Origin: Crocinitomix sp044361315
Lineage (GTDB): Bacteria; Bacteroidota; Bacteroidia; Flavobacteriales_D; Crocinitomicaceae
Assembly (NCBI GenBank): GCA_044361315.1
Contig: JBIKJA010000016.1
Location: 1-64,000, forward strand
Direction of reading: 5' to 3'
Length of the DNA: 64,000 bases
Of this stretch, positions 35,658 to 43,181 are shown piece by piece. Position 1 is the stretch's first letter, and every line of letters begins with the position of its first letter. Position numbers and translations under genes: made by a program. Under the pieces are notes generated by a model. That model saw nothing but the letters and a program-made list of their open reading frames with translations, ran no database searches and was not told where the DNA came from.

Positions 35658-35873
35658 ATGAAAAGAATAATTTTCGGAGCTGCGATAGCTCTTGCACTCG
35701 TTTCTTGCGGAGGCGAAGAACCAGTTGAAGAAGTAGTAGCTCCTACTATCGATTCTACTGCTATTGTGAACTTAGAGGTTGCAACTGGAGAAGTTGAACT
35801 TGGTGTTCAAAATTTAGAAACTAGCGTGAACAAAATGAACGCTGACGTTGATTCATTATTAAACGGAATTTAA
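35658..35873 (+). CDS. Small Lpp-like lipoprotein
   Basis: 71 residues. The N-terminus (MKRIIFGAAIALALVSCGGE) is a lipoprotein signal with lipobox LVSC, so the mature chain starts at Cys17. After an acidic Val/Pro stretch the rest (VNLEVATGEVELGVQNLETS then VNKMNADVDSLLNGI) follows a heptad pattern of a trimeric-type coiled coil. It resembles in size and repeat register the Braun lipoprotein of enterobacteria but lacks the terminal Lys that links that protein to peptidoglycan. It is followed after 8 bases by the coiled-coil gene at 35882. Codon use, rich in GCT and GAA, and the strong promoter suggest high expression. Homology to Lpp is not claimed. Confidence 0.65.
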   Translation: MKRIIFGAAIALALVSCGGEEPVEEVVAPTIDSTAIVNLEVATGEVELGVQNLETSVNKMNADVDSLLNGI

Positions 35874-35881
35874 TTTTAGAT

Positions 35882-36490
35882 ATGAAAAAAGTAATTTTAG
35901 CGATCGTTGCAGTAGGATTAACTGTAGGATTAATTGCACAAATGGATCTTAAGAAAAATGATGGGTCTACTAAACAAGTTGGAACAACTGCTGTTGGTGG
36001 AACTAAATCAGGTGAATCTTTAAAATCTGACAAAATTCAAAAAGTAGAAACTACTGTTGTTGAAAAAATTGACAAAGCTGATCGAGCAGTTAATAACACA
36101 AAAAACGGTGGAACTACAACTGAAGCTGCTGTAGTTGAAACAGCTACTGCGGTTGTTGAAGAAGTTACTCCAATCGTTGTTGAGCCTATCGTAGGACCAA
36201 TGACTTCGGAGCGTGCTGATGCTGCTAAAAGCAAAGCAAAAGAACAAAGCGCTGCTGCAACTGCTAAAGTTGCTGAATTAGAAGCTTCTGTTCTTGCTGC
36301 TGAAACAAAAATCGCTGACGCAAAATCAAGAACTCAAGCTGCTCTTGATAAAAAAGAAATCAATAAAAAAGTAGCTGACGAAAGAAATGCAAGAATTGTA
36401 TTAGCTGAAGAAAGAGTTGTTGCGACTAAAACTCAAATCGAAGCTGAAAAAGCTAGAATCGAAGCTTTAAATGCGCTAATTGGTGAATAA
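35882..36490 (+). CDS. Exported or membrane-anchored Ala-rich coiled-coil protein
   Basis: 202 residues. A hydrophobic N-terminus (MKKVILAIVAVGLTVGLIAQ) could be a signal peptide or an uncleaved anchor. It is followed by a low-complexity Thr/Val/Lys/Gly segment (about 20-110, including repeated TTAV and VVE units) and a long coiled coil (about 110-202). The coiled coil is rich in Ala, Lys and Glu, with RADAAKSKAKEQSAAATAKV, AETKIADAKSRTQAALDKKE and EERVVATKTQIEAEKARIEA. It is co-transcribed with the small lipoprotein and followed by a good terminator. The composition suggests an abundant periplasmic fibrous protein, perhaps spanning toward the wall, but no family is recognised. Confidence 0.65.
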   Translation: MKKVILAIVAVGLTVGLIAQMDLKKNDGSTKQVGTTAVGGTKSGESLKSDKIQKVETTVVEKIDKADRAVNNTKNGGTTTEAAVVETATAVVEEVTPIVVEPIVGPMTSERADAAKSKAKEQSAAATAKVAELEASVLAAETKIADAKSRTQAALDKKEINKKVADERNARIVLAEERVVATKTQIEAEKARIEALNALIGE

Positions 36491-36531
36491 TATTTATTTG
36501 ATACTATAGAATAGTACAATTGATAAATTAA

Positions 36532-36565
36532 AAGAGGCTTTCAGACATGAGAGCCTCTTCTTTTT
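36532..36565 (+). terminator. Intrinsic terminator of the lipoprotein / coiled-coil operon
   Basis: An 8-bp stem (AAGAGGCT at 36532-36539 with AGCCTCTT at 36552-36559), extendable by one G-T pair, followed by CTTTTTG. It lies 42 bases past the stop at 36490. Confidence 0.75.
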
Positions 36566-36637
36566 GTTAATAATCCTCCAAAAAATCGAAGGGTATTCTG
36601 CGTAATTTTTGCTACCTTCATGCTAAAATATCTAAAA

Positions 36638-37630
36638 ATGGCAATTCGCGTAGCAATTAATGGGTTTGGAAGAATAGGTAGGTACTTTACCCGCATCGCA
36701 ATCCTGAATCAAGAAATTGAAATTGTAGCAATTAACGATTTAAGTGATACCCCCACCCTTTCTCATTTGTTAAAATACGATTCGGTGCACCACCGCTTTA
36801 ATGGCACGATTGAAACAAATGGAAATACCATGATCGTGAATGGACATCCAATTAAAATGTTTAGCGAAAGTAATCCCGAAAATTTGCTTTGGGGCGAATT
36901 AAATATTGATGTAGTCATAGAATCTACCGGTGTTTTCAGAACCATTGATAAAGCCAATAAACACATCCTTGCTGGCGCAAAAAAAGTAATTATAAGTGCG
37001 CCACCTGATTCGGAAGGAATAAAATCGGTTGTATTAGGTGTCAATGAAGGAATTTTAACTGGCGATGAAAAAATAATTTCGAATGCTTCGTGTACCACTA
37101 ATTCGGCGGCCCCTTTAGTACATGTGATAAAAAAATTAGGCAAAATTGAAAGTTGTTATATAACCACCGTTCACTCGTACACCACCGATCAAAAATTACA
37201 CGACGCGCCACACAAAGATTTAAGACGGGCGCGCGCTGCAGCTGAATCAATTGTGCCAACCTCCACTGGGGCAGCCAAAGCCATCACCAAAATTTTTCCT
37301 GAATTAGAAGGTCACATGGGTGGTTGCGGAATTCGCGTGCCTGTGCCAAATGGGTCTTTAACCGACATGACCTTTATCATGGATCAAGAAATATCCGTCG
37401 AAAAAATTAACGAAGCGTTTAAACTTGCCGCCGCTACCGATTTACAAGGAATTCTAACCTACACCGCCGATCCGATTGTTTCAATTGACATTATCGGAAG
37501 CCCTTATTCGGCAACTTTTGATTCACTCTTAACCAGCGTAGTTGGCCGAATGGTTAAAGTAGTTTCTTGGTACGACAACGAAGCCGGCTATTCCAATCGA
37601 TTGATGGATTTAGTTGTAAAAGTTGGGTAA
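36638..37630 (+). CDS. gap: Glyceraldehyde-3-phosphate dehydrogenase
   Basis: 330 residues from the ATG at 36638. An ATG six codons upstream (36620) is possible, but MAIRVAINGFGRIGRYF is the usual start. The glycolytic enzyme oxidises glyceraldehyde 3-phosphate with NAD+ and phosphate. Visible features are NGFGRIG (about 8-14), the catalytic Cys in SNASCTTNSAAP (about 148-159), the His in TTVHSYTTDQ, and DAPHKDLRRARAA with PTSTGAAKAI. The C-terminus ends WYDNEAGYSNRL, which is conserved. This type I chain may be one of several paralogues, since Bacteroidota often have two. It has no operon partners. Confidence 0.93.
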   Translation: MAIRVAINGFGRIGRYFTRIAILNQEIEIVAINDLSDTPTLSHLLKYDSVHHRFNGTIETNGNTMIVNGHPIKMFSESNPENLLWGELNIDVVIESTGVFRTIDKANKHILAGAKKVIISAPPDSEGIKSVVLGVNEGILTGDEKIISNASCTTNSAAPLVHVIKKLGKIESCYITTVHSYTTDQKLHDAPHKDLRRARAAAESIVPTSTGAAKAITKIFPELEGHMGGCGIRVPVPNGSLTDMTFIMDQEISVEKINEAFKLAAATDLQGILTYTADPIVSIDIIGSPYSATFDSLLTSVVGRMVKVVSWYDNEAGYSNRLMDLVVKVG

Positions 37631-37809
37631 AACCTGATTAGAGTTTTATAATCCGCAAAAATTAACAGGGATGGCGCGAGTGGGAAGCTCATGCCTTAAT
37701 TTTAAATAACTATTCACAAATTAATATTGTAAGTTAGATTAAATCAGCTATTATACCTCCAATCTGAGTAATCCGCTTTCTATTGACTAAAAAAAATGTC
37801 GTTATGAGC

Positions 37810-38088
37810 TTATTTCGAATAAAACCTCACCAAAAAAGGCCCGAAAATTAAAAACGCCATAAAAACCGACAAAGCACCAATTAGCAATCCATTCGAAAGT
37901 AATTCTTGGAAAGAATAATGAACCAAAATTAATCCAATAGCTGCTGAAAATTGTAAAATACCATACCAAACATTCCCTTTGGGAGAATAGCCAAACAAGC
38001 CCAAAAATTTAACTTTGGTAATGCCCACAATAAAATGAACCAAGCCATTGGCTACTAATCCACCAATTAAAAATTCAATAAAATTCAT
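37810..38088 (-). CDS. Small membrane protein, four helices
   Basis: 92 residues starting at the ATG at 38088. Almost the whole protein is hydrophobic: helices at about 5-22 (EFLIGGLVANGLVHFIVG), 43-60 (ILQFSAAIGLILVHYSF) and 67-90 (LLIGALSVFMAFLIFGPFLV), with a short possible re-entrant helix between. Basic residues at the ends suggest both termini are cytoplasmic. I do not recognise the family. It lies between gap (convergent) and the outer-membrane gene at 38150, whose stop is 62 bases upstream. Confidence 0.6.
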   Translation of the reverse strand: MNFIEFLIGGLVANGLVHFIVGITKVKFLGLFGYSPKGNVWYGILQFSAAIGLILVHYSFQELLSNGLLIGALSVFMAFLIFGPFLVRFYSK

Positions 38089-38149
38089 GTTGCCAATTTA
38101 CAAGATTTTACTGAAAAATTAGAACTATTTTTTGTTTTATAAAGTTTAT

Positions 38150-39223
38150 CTAAAACTTAAAAAACCAAGAACACATTGGCACTGGAAAACTGATGTAATC
38201 TCCATCTATTCGGGCGATGACGCCTGCGGCGGCGAACTGAAATGCTCTGTCTGGTTTAGTGGAAAAGCGCACAGCAGGCATAAAAAATGCGGTGAGCGAC
38301 CTGCTTTTATCCAAAGTTACCTGCATATAATCCGGGATTAAGTTGTCGGGTTGCAAATAAAAATAGGTAGTTCGATTTTCTTCTATTGACCCAAAAAGTA
38401 ACATTGAGTCAAAAATGAAACTTGCCTTTTTACCTAATTTTGTGATTGCCCCTATGCCAATTATTGGAGCATTTGCGAGCTTCCTTTTCTGAAAAGGCAA
38501 TTCGTCGAAATATGGAAAGTAACTATATCCATCTAAAGTGGTTTTTGCATAATATTTTCCTGGCTGTGTAACAGTTCCTATACTGTATGGACTGGTTTTA
38601 TCAAAACCAGGATCTATATAAGCAAAACCACCCGAAATAGTAAAGTTGGTTAATCGATCACCAAAAGTAAGCATGCCCCAATGCAATCCACCATACCCGC
38701 GCCCTTGCATTAAATAGCCTGAAGTTCCCATTAAAGTCCCCAAGCCAAAATTAATTTTTGGATTATTTGTTGGGACGGTGTATTTCAAAGATACTACCAT
38801 AGGACTAGCGATCCAAGTAGTCATAATACCAGCCGAAAATTTATCCGAAACAGCGAAATGAACTTCTGGTCCAAAAAGGTTGATCATTGCGTAATTTTCC
38901 CTTTTCTTAATTGGTAAGGCATTGGTGGTGAAATAATACCGCGTGGTAAATGGCCCTGAACTCCTATATTCGCCATCCACAATTTTAAAATCGCCCTCTA
39001 TAAATGGATCTATGCTTTTAATATTTTCTTTTCTAATATAAATCTTACCTATCTCTTTTGAATAAAGGAGAACCTCTCGACCATCGTCACTTAAGATTTT
39101 CCCAATATACTCGTCACCATTTTTCATAGTGATACGCACCAACGAATCGGACGAACCCGTCTCTTGGCTCATCGCACTAATTGAAAAAAAAGTGCAAATA
39201 ATTAAGAATAGAATTTGTTTCAT
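38150..39223 (-). CDS. Exported protein with short N-terminal beta domain and probable outer-membrane beta barrel
   Basis: 357 residues. The signal peptide ends at SISAMSQE. Residues about 25-75 (LVRITMKNGDEYIGKILS then VLLYSKEIGKIYIRKENI) form a small beta domain that reads like an SH3- or Sm-like fold (G-x-I-x-x-D-[DG]-x-x-x-x-L pattern). The remainder alternates hydrophobic and polar residues with aromatic ends (MINLFGPEVHFAVSDKFSAG, FTISGGFAYIDPGF, IIGIGAITKLGKKASF) and stops on WFFKF. The terminal aromatic residue is typical of barrels inserted in the outer membrane by BamA. This domain pairing recurs in Bacteroidota hypothetical proteins; its function is unknown. Confidence 0.65.
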   Translation of the reverse strand: MKQILFLIICTFFSISAMSQETGSSDSLVRITMKNGDEYIGKILSDDGREVLLYSKEIGKIYIRKENIKSIDPFIEGDFKIVDGEYRSSGPFTTRYYFTTNALPIKKRENYAMINLFGPEVHFAVSDKFSAGIMTTWIASPMVVSLKYTVPTNNPKINFGLGTLMGTSGYLMQGRGYGGLHWGMLTFGDRLTNFTISGGFAYIDPGFDKTSPYSIGTVTQPGKYYAKTTLDGYSYFPYFDELPFQKRKLANAPIIGIGAITKLGKKASFIFDSMLLFGSIEENRTTYFYLQPDNLIPDYMQVTLDKSRSLTAFFMPAVRFSTKPDRAFQFAAAGVIARIDGDYISFPVPMCSWFFKF

Positions 39224-39454
39224 AACGTTTTTTTTAAAAGTAACAAATATATATGAGTTTTTTAAGACATATGTTAATTATTGAGATCATTTTAATCAAA
39301 AGGTGACTTTGCTTTTAATTAGTTTAAGATTAAACTCCGCGCCCAATTGAAATGGCAGGCTTTAAAGGTAAGTGCGACATGGCACTTGGGTAATAAAAGT
39401 GACCAGCGGAAACTGCTTATTCCGTTAGTGCCTTGCGCAAAGGCGTTTGAAGAC
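39224..39454. other. Non-coding gap with a short shared repeat module
   Basis: No gene is supported. The sequence GTGACCAGCGGAA (near 39401) recurs near 55064, and TGCGACATGGCACTTG resembles a second stretch there, so this appears to be a decayed copy of a dispersed module. With the repeat at 39455-39701 it makes up most of the 0.65-kb gap to the methyltransferase gene. The 176 bases before 39878 hold nothing I can name. Confidence 0.4.
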
Positions 39455-39701
39455 TATTAACCTCAGCTCGACTCTAAATTACCATCCAGATTATTATTAA
39501 AATTTACGGATAAGTCCGATACTTTGGATTTACGAGATCGAAAATTAAGATGAGCATACTAATTAAAATAATGTTAAGCGTATTTTCGCATAGAAAAACA
39601 TGATTTTTTCGTCAAAACAACTCGAAATAGCCCCCTAATAATTCGTTGCCTTTTCTCAAACTCAAGCTTTTCTAGGCGATCTGAATGAAATTTAAAATCG
39701 A
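39455..39701. repeat. MITE-like intergenic repeat, copy 2, degenerated
   Basis: About 247 bp aligning along its length with 6184-6431, starting at TATTAACCTCAGCTCGACTC and ending near TTTAAAATCGA. The internal inverted repeat has decayed on the left arm (only CGCATAGAAAAACATGA remains) while the right arm is nearly intact. The left end matches TATTAACCTC, which is the reverse of the right end of copy 1, supporting terminal inverted repeats. The right end is not preserved here. The orientation is the same as copy 1. Confidence 0.6.
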
Positions 39702-39877
39702 TCTGAAGTTCCAATAAAAAGTGAGAAATGGCGGCCAGAACTAACTTATTATTTTAAAATATCATGGTTTGTTAGCAATTGGACACCGCTTTTTTCCCAA
39801 TTTTCGAATAATTAATGATTATGGACAAATAATAGTTGAATGTTTTTTTTAATAAAAATGTTCTTTATATTCGTGAG

Positions 39878-40549
39878 ATGCCAGAAGATAAGGTTAAAAA
39901 TTACTACAATGAGATTTCGGATTCGTATGATGAAAGTCGTTTTTCGAATTCGTACGGGGCGTTTATTGACAAACAAGAGCGCAAGTTTCTTGAAACTAAA
40001 ATAACCGATAAAAACAATTTAAATTTATGCTGTGGCACAGGTCGTTTCATGGAATACTGTTCGACTGGCCTAGATTTTTCTGAAGCAATGATGGCGCACG
40101 CTAAAAAAAACTACCCACATGGGAATTATTTTGTGGGCGATGCGAAAAAAACGCCTTTTCAATCGGGCGAATTTGATACGGTGCTTTGTTTTCACGCGGT
40201 GATGCATTTGTCGCCGGAAGAAACGAGTGAAATATTTAAGGAAGTGAACCGTATTCTGAAACCGGGTGGGCTTTTTATTTTTGATTATCCATCGGGCGAA
40301 CGGCGGAAATTGTTCCGCTACAAAGCAAAAAATTGGCATGGCGGCAATGCGTTTACCTCTAAACAAATGAAAAAAATGCTTGCTAAACAGGATTGGAAGG
40401 TGAATGAAAAAAAGGGTGTTTTGTTTTTGCCGATTCACCGTTTTCCGAAAAAAATGCGAAAATTGGTTTTTGGGATGGATGAGGCTTTTTCGAAAAGTTG
40501 GTTTAAAAACTACTCGTCTTACTTAATGCAATGTGTTGTTAAAGGCTAA
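39878..40549 (+). CDS. Class I SAM-dependent methyltransferase
   Basis: 223 residues. I chose the ATG at 39878 (MPEDKVKNYYNEISDSYDES); an upstream TTG would add 14 unlikely residues. The fold is a Rossmann-like methyltransferase: motif I NLCCGTGRFMEYC (about 47-59, the usual ExGxGxG with an NLCCGTG variant), GLDFSEAMMAHAKK (about 62-75), DTVLCFHAVMHL (about 103-114) and NRILKPGGLFIFDYP (about 127-141). The enzyme would transfer a methyl group from S-adenosylmethionine to an unknown acceptor. It is followed after 3 bases by the VanW-family gene, so the pair is likely functionally linked, for instance in envelope lipid or wall chemistry. Confidence 0.85.
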   Translation: MPEDKVKNYYNEISDSYDESRFSNSYGAFIDKQERKFLETKITDKNNLNLCCGTGRFMEYCSTGLDFSEAMMAHAKKNYPHGNYFVGDAKKTPFQSGEFDTVLCFHAVMHLSPEETSEIFKEVNRILKPGGLFIFDYPSGERRKLFRYKAKNWHGGNAFTSKQMKKMLAKQDWKVNEKKGVLFLPIHRFPKKMRKLVFGMDEAFSKSWFKNYSSYLMQCVVKG

Positions 40550-40552
40550 GTG

Positions 40553-41281
40553 ATGTTGCGGAAGATTTTACCAAGTTGGTTAAAAAGAGAAATTCGGTTG
40601 GTGCAACGAGCCATTGCTGATCGACCGCTTAAACGCTCGAATAACTTTGCGACAAAAAACGCGAAGATTATTTTGAAAAATGAGTATTTGATTGCGAAAA
40701 TTGAACAGCCAATTCACCCAAACCCTTTGGCGGAGAATAAGATTTTTAATATTCAATTGGCGACTCAGGAAATTCAACAGGTGATTATACAGCCTAACGA
40801 GGTTTTTTCGTTTTGGCGAATTGTGGGGAAACCTACCAAAAAAAAGGGCTATAAAATTGGGCGAAATATTATCAATAAGGAATTACAGGCGGACATTGGC
40901 GGGGGTCTTTGCCAAGTTTCAGGAATGATTTATCATTTAGCCCTGACCTGCGGGATGAAAATTGAAGAACGTTTTAACCACACGGTTGATTTGTACGAAG
41001 AGGATAACCGATACACGCCACTGGGAATGGATGCTACGGTGGTTTTTGGACACAAAGATTTACGTTTCAGAAACACCAAAAAAGTGCCCGTTCTATTGCG
41101 TTTTAGGGTAAATTCTGAAAAATTTATTGGGTATTTGTATGCCGGTGAAGAATTTAAAACGGACGAACTCAACCTAGTCCGCGAAGAATTTGAAAATTAT
41201 CGGATAATTAAAACTTATCGGGTAGAAGAAAATAAGGAAGAGTTTATAAATTTGTCGCACTATTTAAAAATGAAGAAATAG
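40553..41281 (+). CDS. VanW family protein
   Basis: 242 residues from the ATG at 40553; a GTG directly upstream would be codon -1. There is no signal peptide, but the N-terminus is basic (MLRKILPSWLKREIRLVQRA). The VanW domain is clear: QPNEVFSFWRIVGKPTKKKG (about 82-101), GGGLCQVSGMIYHLALTCGM (about 120-139), and HTVDLYEEDNRYTPLGMDAT with DLRFRNTKKVPVLLR. VanW takes its name from an accessory gene in vancomycin-resistance clusters, but its biochemical role is undefined and no van genes lie here. It is co-transcribed with the methyltransferase. Family assignment is strong; the function is unknown. Confidence 0.85.
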   Translation: MLRKILPSWLKREIRLVQRAIADRPLKRSNNFATKNAKIILKNEYLIAKIEQPIHPNPLAENKIFNIQLATQEIQQVIIQPNEVFSFWRIVGKPTKKKGYKIGRNIINKELQADIGGGLCQVSGMIYHLALTCGMKIEERFNHTVDLYEEDNRYTPLGMDATVVFGHKDLRFRNTKKVPVLLRFRVNSEKFIGYLYAGEEFKTDELNLVREEFENYRIIKTYRVEENKEEFINLSHYLKMKK

Positions 41282-41316
41282 CCCTAAGCTATTTGGTTGA
41301 TTTTGCAAAATGACCT

Positions 41317-42066
41317 ATGCGCAAATTTTTTTTTATCTCGATTTTTTTCTCTGCGCCATTGTTGTTTGGTCAAATTGTAAATATTGAAAACAAGCGCCTT
41401 TCGGATAAAAAAGAGGGATTTGCTGGTAGTTTTGATGTGAATGTGAATTATACCTTTAATACGATTGAATTTTTTCAGTTTGGGAGTCGCGTTCAATTGG
41501 CGTATCATAAAAAAAGGCATTATACCTTAGTTTTGGGTGATCATTCGTTGGTGAAATCTGGTGGTGCTTCGTTGGTGAACAATGGGTTTGAACATATTCG
41601 CTATAATTATACGCTAAAAAATTCAGGTAAAGTAATTTACGAAGTTTATCAGCAACTTCAATTTAACAGTGTGCAACGAATTAAAAGTAGGTTACTCCTA
41701 GGCACTGGTTTTCGGTTTATGTTGATTGATGAAAAGAATTACCAATTTAATTTAGGCACTGGTTTGATGGCCGAACACGAAGATTTAACAGATTTAGGAA
41801 TTTCACAAGATATTTTATCCGCAAATTATTTATCGTTTGATGGGCAATTTAACGACCATTTTGGAATGAATTCGATTACATATTTTCAACCAAAATTGAT
41901 TGATTTTGGGAATTATCGCTTGTCCAACGAAACGTCTTTTCGGTTAAAAGTGAACAAATTTATCACGTTTAAAATCATCTATTCTATTTCGCATGATTCC
42001 AGAGATCTAGAAGGTGTTCGGAAAACAAATTATATTTTAAAAAATGCGTTGAGTTTGAATTTTTAA
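41317..42066 (+). CDS. DUF481-type outer-membrane beta-barrel protein
   Basis: 249 residues with a signal peptide (MRKFFFISIFFSAPLLFG). After QIVNIENKRLSDKKEGFAG the chain is a succession of amphipathic strands such as FQFGSRVQLAYHKKRHYTLV, ANYLSFDGQFNDHFGMNSIT and YRLSNETSFRLKVNKFITFK, ending with NALSLNF. This pattern and the opening N-[IV]-E-x-x-R-x-x element match the DUF481 family of putative salt-induced outer-membrane proteins. It starts 35 bases after the VanW gene on the same strand. Localisation is well supported; the role is not known. Confidence 0.72.
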   Translation: MRKFFFISIFFSAPLLFGQIVNIENKRLSDKKEGFAGSFDVNVNYTFNTIEFFQFGSRVQLAYHKKRHYTLVLGDHSLVKSGGASLVNNGFEHIRYNYTLKNSGKVIYEVYQQLQFNSVQRIKSRLLLGTGFRFMLIDEKNYQFNLGTGLMAEHEDLTDLGISQDILSANYLSFDGQFNDHFGMNSITYFQPKLIDFGNYRLSNETSFRLKVNKFITFKIIYSISHDSRDLEGVRKTNYILKNALSLNF

Positions 42067-42129
42067 CACGAAGTTAGGTGACCTTTTTAAGCTCTTGAAT
42101 TTTAGTAAATTTTCGCTTATTAGTTGATT

Positions 42130-43035
42130 ATGAAATATGACGTAGTTCTTTTGACAGAAAAAAAATACATTAATCCTGTTGAAATTGATTGGTACACTAA
42201 GCAAGTATTGACAGAGGATGGTTTGATGCAAGAGGCCTTGGAAAAATTGGGCTTAACGGTCGTGAAAAAAGATTGGGCGGATCCTGATTTTGATTGGTCA
42301 ACCACCCGTACGGCGCTTTTTCGCGCTACTTGGGATTATTTTCACCGCTTTAATGAATTTAAAAATTGGCTTGATGGCGCAGCTTCCAAAACCATTTTGA
42401 TTAATTCGGCTGCGCAAATTCGTTGGAATTTGGACAAACATTATTTACACGATTTGGCCGCTAAAGGAATTCCAATTGTTGAAAGTTATTTTATCAAAAA
42501 AGGTTGTTCTGAAACTTTGCAAGAAATTCATTCAAAATTAGGTTGGGTGGAAACGGTTTTAAAACCAACTATTTCAGGGGCCGCTCGACATACTTATCGT
42601 TTAAATCCTTCAACACTAACCGATTTTGAAAAGACGTTCAACGAGTTTATTCAACAGGAGGATTTCGTTTTACAACCTTTCCAACACAATATTCTAATAC
42701 ATGGGGAGGTTTCTTTTATGGTATTGGGAGGGAAATTTAGTCATGCCATTCTTAAAACGGCTAAGCCAGGCGATTTTAGGGTTCAGGATGATTTTGGGGG
42801 AGAGATTCATTTATACGGTCCTTCTCCTGACGAAATAGATTTTGCCACAAAAGCGGTACATGCCTGCGAAAATCTTCCTTTTTATGCAAGGGTTGATGTC
42901 GTTTGGGATAACAACAATCAATTGGCTTTAAGTGAATTGGAATTGATAGAGCCGGAATTGTGGTTTCGTAAAAAATTAAATTCGGCGGCGCTCTTGGCGG
43001 AAGCTGTTGGTAGATTTATTGGAGATTTAAAGTAA
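42130..43035 (+). CDS. ATP-grasp domain protein (RimK / glutathione synthetase-like)
   Basis: 301 residues from the ATG at 42130. The N-terminal part (about 1-105) ends with INSAAQIRWNLDKHYLHDL, the standard entrance to an ATP-grasp fold (N-K-x-x-x-x-L). The ATP-binding regions follow: VETVLKPTISGAARHTYRL (about 139-157), EDFVLQPFQHNILIHGEVSF (about 180-199, with Q-P-F-x-x-x-I), LGGKFSHAILK, and VDVVWDNNNQLALSELELIE (about 257-276, with metal-binding Glu residues and a terminal PELWFR). Such enzymes join a carboxylate to an amine via an acyl phosphate. Similar proteins include those making small peptides or D-cycloserine-type products. No biosynthetic neighbours point to a substrate. Confidence 0.8.
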   Translation: MKYDVVLLTEKKYINPVEIDWYTKQVLTEDGLMQEALEKLGLTVVKKDWADPDFDWSTTRTALFRATWDYFHRFNEFKNWLDGAASKTILINSAAQIRWNLDKHYLHDLAAKGIPIVESYFIKKGCSETLQEIHSKLGWVETVLKPTISGAARHTYRLNPSTLTDFEKTFNEFIQQEDFVLQPFQHNILIHGEVSFMVLGGKFSHAILKTAKPGDFRVQDDFGGEIHLYGPSPDEIDFATKAVHACENLPFYARVDVVWDNNNQLALSELELIEPELWFRKKLNSAALLAEAVGRFIGDLK

Positions 43036-43074
43036 ACCAAGGCCATCCGACTAAACTAACACAAAAAGGTTTCC

Positions 43075-43093
43075 CGCAGATTTCGCAGATTAA
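43075..43093. repeat. Short tandem CGCAGATT units
   Basis: Two head-to-tail copies of CGCAGATTT/CGCAGATTA preceded by GGTTTCC, in the 146-base gap between two convergent genes. Similar short tandem units are, from memory, frequent in Bacteroidota intergenic DNA. Confidence 0.3.
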
Positions 43094-43181
43094 ATCTTGG
43101 TTAAAATATCAAACCGACAATCTTTTTAACCTAGGCAACGAAAAGACGGCTCACGCCAACATTACTATCGAAGCCAACTTC

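Noticed and set aside
36763..37143. 126-codon minus-strand frame
   Set aside because: Antisense to the catalytic region of glyceraldehyde-3-phosphate dehydrogenase.
40553..41281. VanW as a sign of vancomycin resistance
   Set aside because: No van ligase, dehydrogenase or regulator genes are present, and Gram-negative bacteria are intrinsically shielded; the domain is widespread outside resistance clusters.
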